From Gammaproteobacteria bacterium (GTDB taxonomy: Bacteria; Pseudomonadota; Gammaproteobacteria; UBA6429; Thiohalophilaceae): a stretch of DNA of 26,452 nt. The translations under genes were made by a program, and so were the position numbers. The stretch lies in contig QILH01000036.1 in NCBI GenBank assembly GCA_003233255.1, positions 1 through 26,452 on the forward strand, written 5' to 3'. The notes beneath the pieces were generated by a model, which was not told the DNA's origin, ran no database searches, and saw only the letters and a program-made list of their open reading frames with translations. Positions 23,834-26,452 of this stretch are shown here, piece after piece (the first letter of the stretch is position 1; each line of letters starts with the position of its first letter).

Positions 23834-25237
23834 TCAACGATATAAACTGCGACGCGTCAAAGGCACCGCCGCCAGACCATTATCTCGTTTAACGGCCAGT
23901 ATTTGATAAATACCAACTTCACCATTTTCAAACTGGACTGCACAGGCCGCCATATACAATCGCCATACTCGATAGATCGACTCTGGCACAAGTTGCAAGG
24001 CTCGATATTGGTTGGATTCAAGTTTACGTACCCAGTGACGTAATGTCAGCGCATAGTGTGGCCGCAACGCCTCAACATCAAGCAGCTCAAAACCACGCTG
24101 TTCCATTACGCGTTGAATATTACTGACTCGATCCAGCTCTCCATCCGGAAAAACATAGCGATTGATAAAACGTGTTCCCATAGAATTTTTCCAGCCATCT
24201 GCATCATGTGTAATGCCGTGATTCAGAAACAGGCCACCTGGTTTCAATAAGCGTTGCGCAACCCCAAAATACTGCGGAAGATTCTTGAGACCAACATGCT
24301 CAAACATACCGACACTGACGATTTTGTCAAACTCGGCCTCACCATTAAGATCACGATAATCTTTCAATTCAACGGTGACTCGATCCTGCAAGCCTTCAAC
24401 CTTAATTTTTTCGATATTATATTCGTATTGTTCGCGGCTCAAGGTCACGCCATGCGCACGCACTCCATGGTGTTTCACCGCCCAACGGAGTAAGGCTCCC
24501 CAACCACAACCAATGTCAAGTAATCGATCCCCTGGTTGAAGATGCAACTTGCGGCAAATATGTTCGAGCTTGTTGCATTGTGCCTGATCAAGCCCCTCTT
24601 GTTCCTTCTCAAAATAAGCGCAGGAATACACCATTTGCTCATCCAGCCATAGTTGATAAAATTCATTTGAGACATCGTAATGATAAGAAACGGCCTTGCG
24701 ATTTCCATTCTTTGAGTGGTTACGCGATAACGGCAACCATCCCGGCCTCTTGTTCTCCGATGCTGGTAATTCATGGGTAATAAACGGGCGTCCTAACTGC
24801 AAAGCAGTAAACACAGCCTTTATTTTCTCTACAAATGATAATTGCACTGATCGTAAATGATCTTTTAACCCCAGCACGGTATATATATCCCCGACTATGT
24901 CGAACCGGCCCTGAAAATAGGCTTCGGCCAGTAACAGGGGATCTCGAAATAAAATAAGATTCCGAATCAAACGAGGATCATGAAAAACGAGAATAACATC
25001 GGCTTTATCGTTGCCGAATGTCAATGTATCCCCTGTCCACAATCGCACCGCTATATTGCCGGGATAATTTTGAAAAATTCGTTCCATCAATCGGGTCACA
25101 CCCCGGAAACGATTATTTTCCATTAATCTGTAACGACGGTTTACCTGTCGAATTTGACTGATCGGCATTACTTTTACCGACATATCTACACTATTGTCGT
25201 AGAGCCTGGTTTCATCACATGCTTTTTTTAGATTCAT
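23834..25237 (-). CDS. cfa: Cyclopropane-fatty-acyl-phospholipid synthase
   Basis: 467 residues. The enzyme adds a methylene from SAM across double bonds of membrane acyl chains. The C-terminal methyltransferase domain has YHYDVSNEFYQLWLDEQMVYS, the SAM motif LLDIGCGWG and GMFEHVG. Residues of the bicarbonate site of E. coli CFA synthase appear kept: Cys in MVYSCAYF, Glu in MFEHVG, His/Ile in NHGITHD and Tyr in RPHYALT. The N-terminal domain (about 40-170) is also present, so it is full length, with a somewhat long N-terminus. GGAGG lies 7 bases before the ATG. It carries the same promoter module as the flavoprotein gene. A related methyltransferase making other lipids (10-methyl or furan fatty acids) cannot be ruled out. 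Confidence 0.9.
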   Translation of the reverse strand: MNLKKACDETRLYDNSVDMSVKVMPISQIRQVNRRYRLMENNRFRGVTRLMERIFQNYPGNIAVRLWTGDTLTFGNDKADVILVFHDPRLIRNLILFRDPLLLAEAYFQGRFDIVGDIYTVLGLKDHLRSVQLSFVEKIKAVFTALQLGRPFITHELPASENKRPGWLPLSRNHSKNGNRKAVSYHYDVSNEFYQLWLDEQMVYSCAYFEKEQEGLDQAQCNKLEHICRKLHLQPGDRLLDIGCGWGALLRWAVKHHGVRAHGVTLSREQYEYNIEKIKVEGLQDRVTVELKDYRDLNGEAEFDKIVSVGMFEHVGLKNLPQYFGVAQRLLKPGGLFLNHGITHDADGWKNSMGTRFINRYVFPDGELDRVSNIQRVMEQRGFELLDVEALRPHYALTLRHWVRKLESNQYRALQLVPESIYRVWRLYMAACAVQFENGEVGIYQILAVKRDNGLAAVPLTRRSLYR

Positions 25238-25275
25238 CGCACACCCTCCTGTTGTAAAACCTTATTGATACACTT

Positions 25276-25308
25276 AAGTGTAGAAGCTATGTGTTAGTCA
25301 CAGGTCAA
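25276..25308 (-). promoter_or_regulatory. 33-bp promoter/operator module, copy B (CFA gene)
   Basis: On the minus strand: TTGACCTGTG at the -35 end, AACACATAGCTT in the middle and ACACTT at the far end, aligning without gaps to copy A and identical at about 24 of 33 positions. The -10-like TACACT follows a 20-base spacer and is about 40 bases before the ATG at 25237. The TGTG-N5-CACA dyad is shared. Confidence 0.6.
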
Positions 25309-25486
25309 GCTATATTGTGTTTTATTTTGCATTTTAATTCGTATTGAGGTTGATTTAGCGGATACAGACTCCGATCACGACAAAATAACCGAACAGGAGG
25401 TTCACTCCTGTAGAAATCGCCCTATAATCTATATTGCTAAATATGAACCTCTTTCCCAAACCCTTACTTAAATACTTACTTCCAGT

Positions 25487-26224
25487 TCAGGCATCCATCT
25501 CAAAAACCAGTACACGATAAAACCCACCATACACCGGATGCTTTTCAACCTGCTGAAGTGTTTTACCCAACTTGCCCGCCTCATCCTGCAACATGAGACA
25601 GATATCTTCTCGCCAAAAGTCCTGCAGGAAGGGCTCCCAAAATAACAACTGTTTACGCAACCCGCGCAGCCTGTAAATCCAGTGCTCTGTGGGTTCTTCG
25701 CCGTATTCCGTGATCACCAGTCGCCCACCGGGTTGCAGTACCCGCATGGTTTCTGCCAGAGTGCGCTGTCGTGCTGCAACCGGCATCTCGTGCAAAAGAA
25801 AAAATATCAGTATGGTGGAAAAGCTATTATCCGCAAATGCCAGCGACTCCGCATTCATTCGTGCCGTTATCAGTTGTGTACGTTGTGCCGGCGTAAGTTT
25901 CTTACGACTGGCTTCAAGTTGTGCGCCAGCAACATCAACCAGGTACAAGGGCTGGTCGCCCAGATGACTTAACAATGTAGGCGTGAGCTTGCCATACACA
26001 CAGGTAAGTTGCAGGAATCGACCTATGGGGAGATTTTCCAGGCAACGCAATGTTTGCTTCAATAACCGTTGATATTGTCCGAATAAAATTAAATTAATAA
26101 TCGGCTGATGATCAAACAACCAGATTGCCGGTCTCCAGAGATAGGCCCACCAGTAATGGCGTGCCAAATACTCAGGCATCCCATCAAGAAATTTTTTCCA
26201 GATTGTCATCATAAATCCAGCCAT
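25487..26224 (-). CDS. RquA-like SAM methyltransferase
   Basis: About 240 residues. The N-terminal part MPEYLARHYWWAYL, a hydrophobic stretch and INLILFGQY are followed by LTCVYGKLTP in place of the usual DxGxGxG SAM loop, then YLVDVA, and later FFLLHEMP, TLAETMRVLQPGGRLVITEY and LFWEPFLQDFWR. This pattern (YYWWAY near the start, CVYGxLTP for motif I) is what I recall for RquA, the enzyme converting ubiquinone to rhodoquinone for anaerobic fumarate respiration. Canonical UbiE/UbiG proteins differ there. Two in-frame ATGs (26212, 26209) are alternatives, and all have weak ribosome sites. It could instead be a close relative with another quinone or lipid substrate. Confidence 0.6.
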   Translation of the reverse strand: MAGFMMTIWKKFLDGMPEYLARHYWWAYLWRPAIWLFDHQPIINLILFGQYQRLLKQTLRCLENLPIGRFLQLTCVYGKLTPTLLSHLGDQPLYLVDVAGAQLEASRKKLTPAQRTQLITARMNAESLAFADNSFSTILIFFLLHEMPVAARQRTLAETMRVLQPGGRLVITEYGEEPTEHWIYRLRGLRKQLLFWEPFLQDFWREDICLMLQDEAGKLGKTLQQVEKHPVYGGFYRVLVFEMDA

Positions 26225-26358
26225 CTCCGAGGTAGTACAGGCAAGATCTTCAGCAGAAAACGACTTACCAGCCGTGAGACCGGCCCCTGAATAGTTAATG
26301 CGCTGCTATAAGATACACTATCATGACGATGATCAACATAGTTTCACGACATGATTTC

Positions 26359-26430
26359 TTATTGCAAGGAGCTGTGGGCTAATCTCACCGATGTATCGTA
26401 TCCTGCTCTAATGGTGGATATTTTTTGCAT
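26359..26430 (-). CDS. Very short ORF with a strong ribosome site
   Basis: A 23-codon frame (MQKISTIRAGYDTSVRLAHS, then SLQ) begins at 26430 behind a strong AGGAGG. It ends 135 bases before the RquA-like gene. It may be a leader peptide, a small protein, or the remnant of a longer gene cut by mutation. There is no homology signal, so translation is inferred only from the ribosome site. Confidence 0.25.
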   Translation of the reverse strand: MQKISTIRAGYDTSVRLAHSSLQ

Positions 26431-26452
26431 TTTAGCATCCTCCTGAAAGTGA

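Noticed and set aside
23822..23850. TTGATCAA near the CFA stop as an FNR box
   Set aside because: The half-sites have no 4-base spacer, so the pattern does not match.

Overview
The window looks like chromosome from a gammaproteobacterium, probably a sulfur-oxidising or metabolically flexible lineage. The evidence is the divergent rluC / rne pair with a HAD phosphatase and sppA behind rluC (a standard gammaproteobacterial neighbourhood), an RNase E whose catalytic and zinc-link residues fall at the same numbers as in E. coli, and a DsrS-like protein, a family named from the dsr clusters of sulfur oxidisers. This is inferred from gene content. There is no rRNA or tRNA to place the organism. I see no insertion sequence, phage gene, CRISPR array or tRNA.

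Layout. (1) 1-7.2 kb, all minus strand: the 5' end of a HIG1-type small membrane protein behind an FNR-like promoter; a secreted zincin-like lipoprotein with a small secreted helical partner; a LytS/LytR-type two-component pair; an outer-membrane beta-barrel protein; and an overlapping egtB-egtD pair (ergothioneine-type sulfur-histidine biosynthesis). (2) 7.3-11.8 kb, minus: an unknown protein, a DsrS-like protein, SppA, a HAD phosphatase and RluC. (3) 11.8-15.2 kb, plus: a hairpin-rich rne leader, RNase E with an unusual Asn/Gln/Arg-rich tail, and a FliL-like exported protein, facing a low-molecular-weight tyrosine phosphatase. (4) 15.8-20.7 kb, minus: a metal and redox cluster with a DUF411 protein, a His-rich-tailed cytochrome c behind a perfect FNR-type box, a Cys-containing MerR regulator, a small Cys-rich exported protein, a lycopene-cyclase-domain membrane protein, a YHS-plus-HMA-like protein, and a flavoprotein with a Cys-rich tail. 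(5) 20.9-26.2 kb, minus: a patatin lipase with a CQCGCG cluster, a CBS-pair protein, a second Cys-tailed flavoprotein, a cyclopropane-fatty-acid synthase and an RquA-like methyltransferase.

How the genes may work together. Regions 4 and 5 are the interesting part. Two paralogous flavoproteins of the geranylgeranyl-reductase type carry matching Cys-rich tails (C-x2-H-x-D-C-x-C...). One sits in the metal cluster. The other sits beside the CFA synthase and shares with it a 33-bp promoter/operator module (TTGACCTGTG ... ACACATA ... ACACTT) placed almost identically before both start codons. With a patatin, a CBS protein, a lycopene-cyclase-like membrane protein, an RquA-like quinone methyltransferase and FNR-type promoters nearby, this suggests a coordinated programme of membrane-lipid, isoprenoid or quinone remodelling tied to metal or redox stress. 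That is a hypothesis. What the sequence shows directly is the paralogy, the tails and the shared operator.
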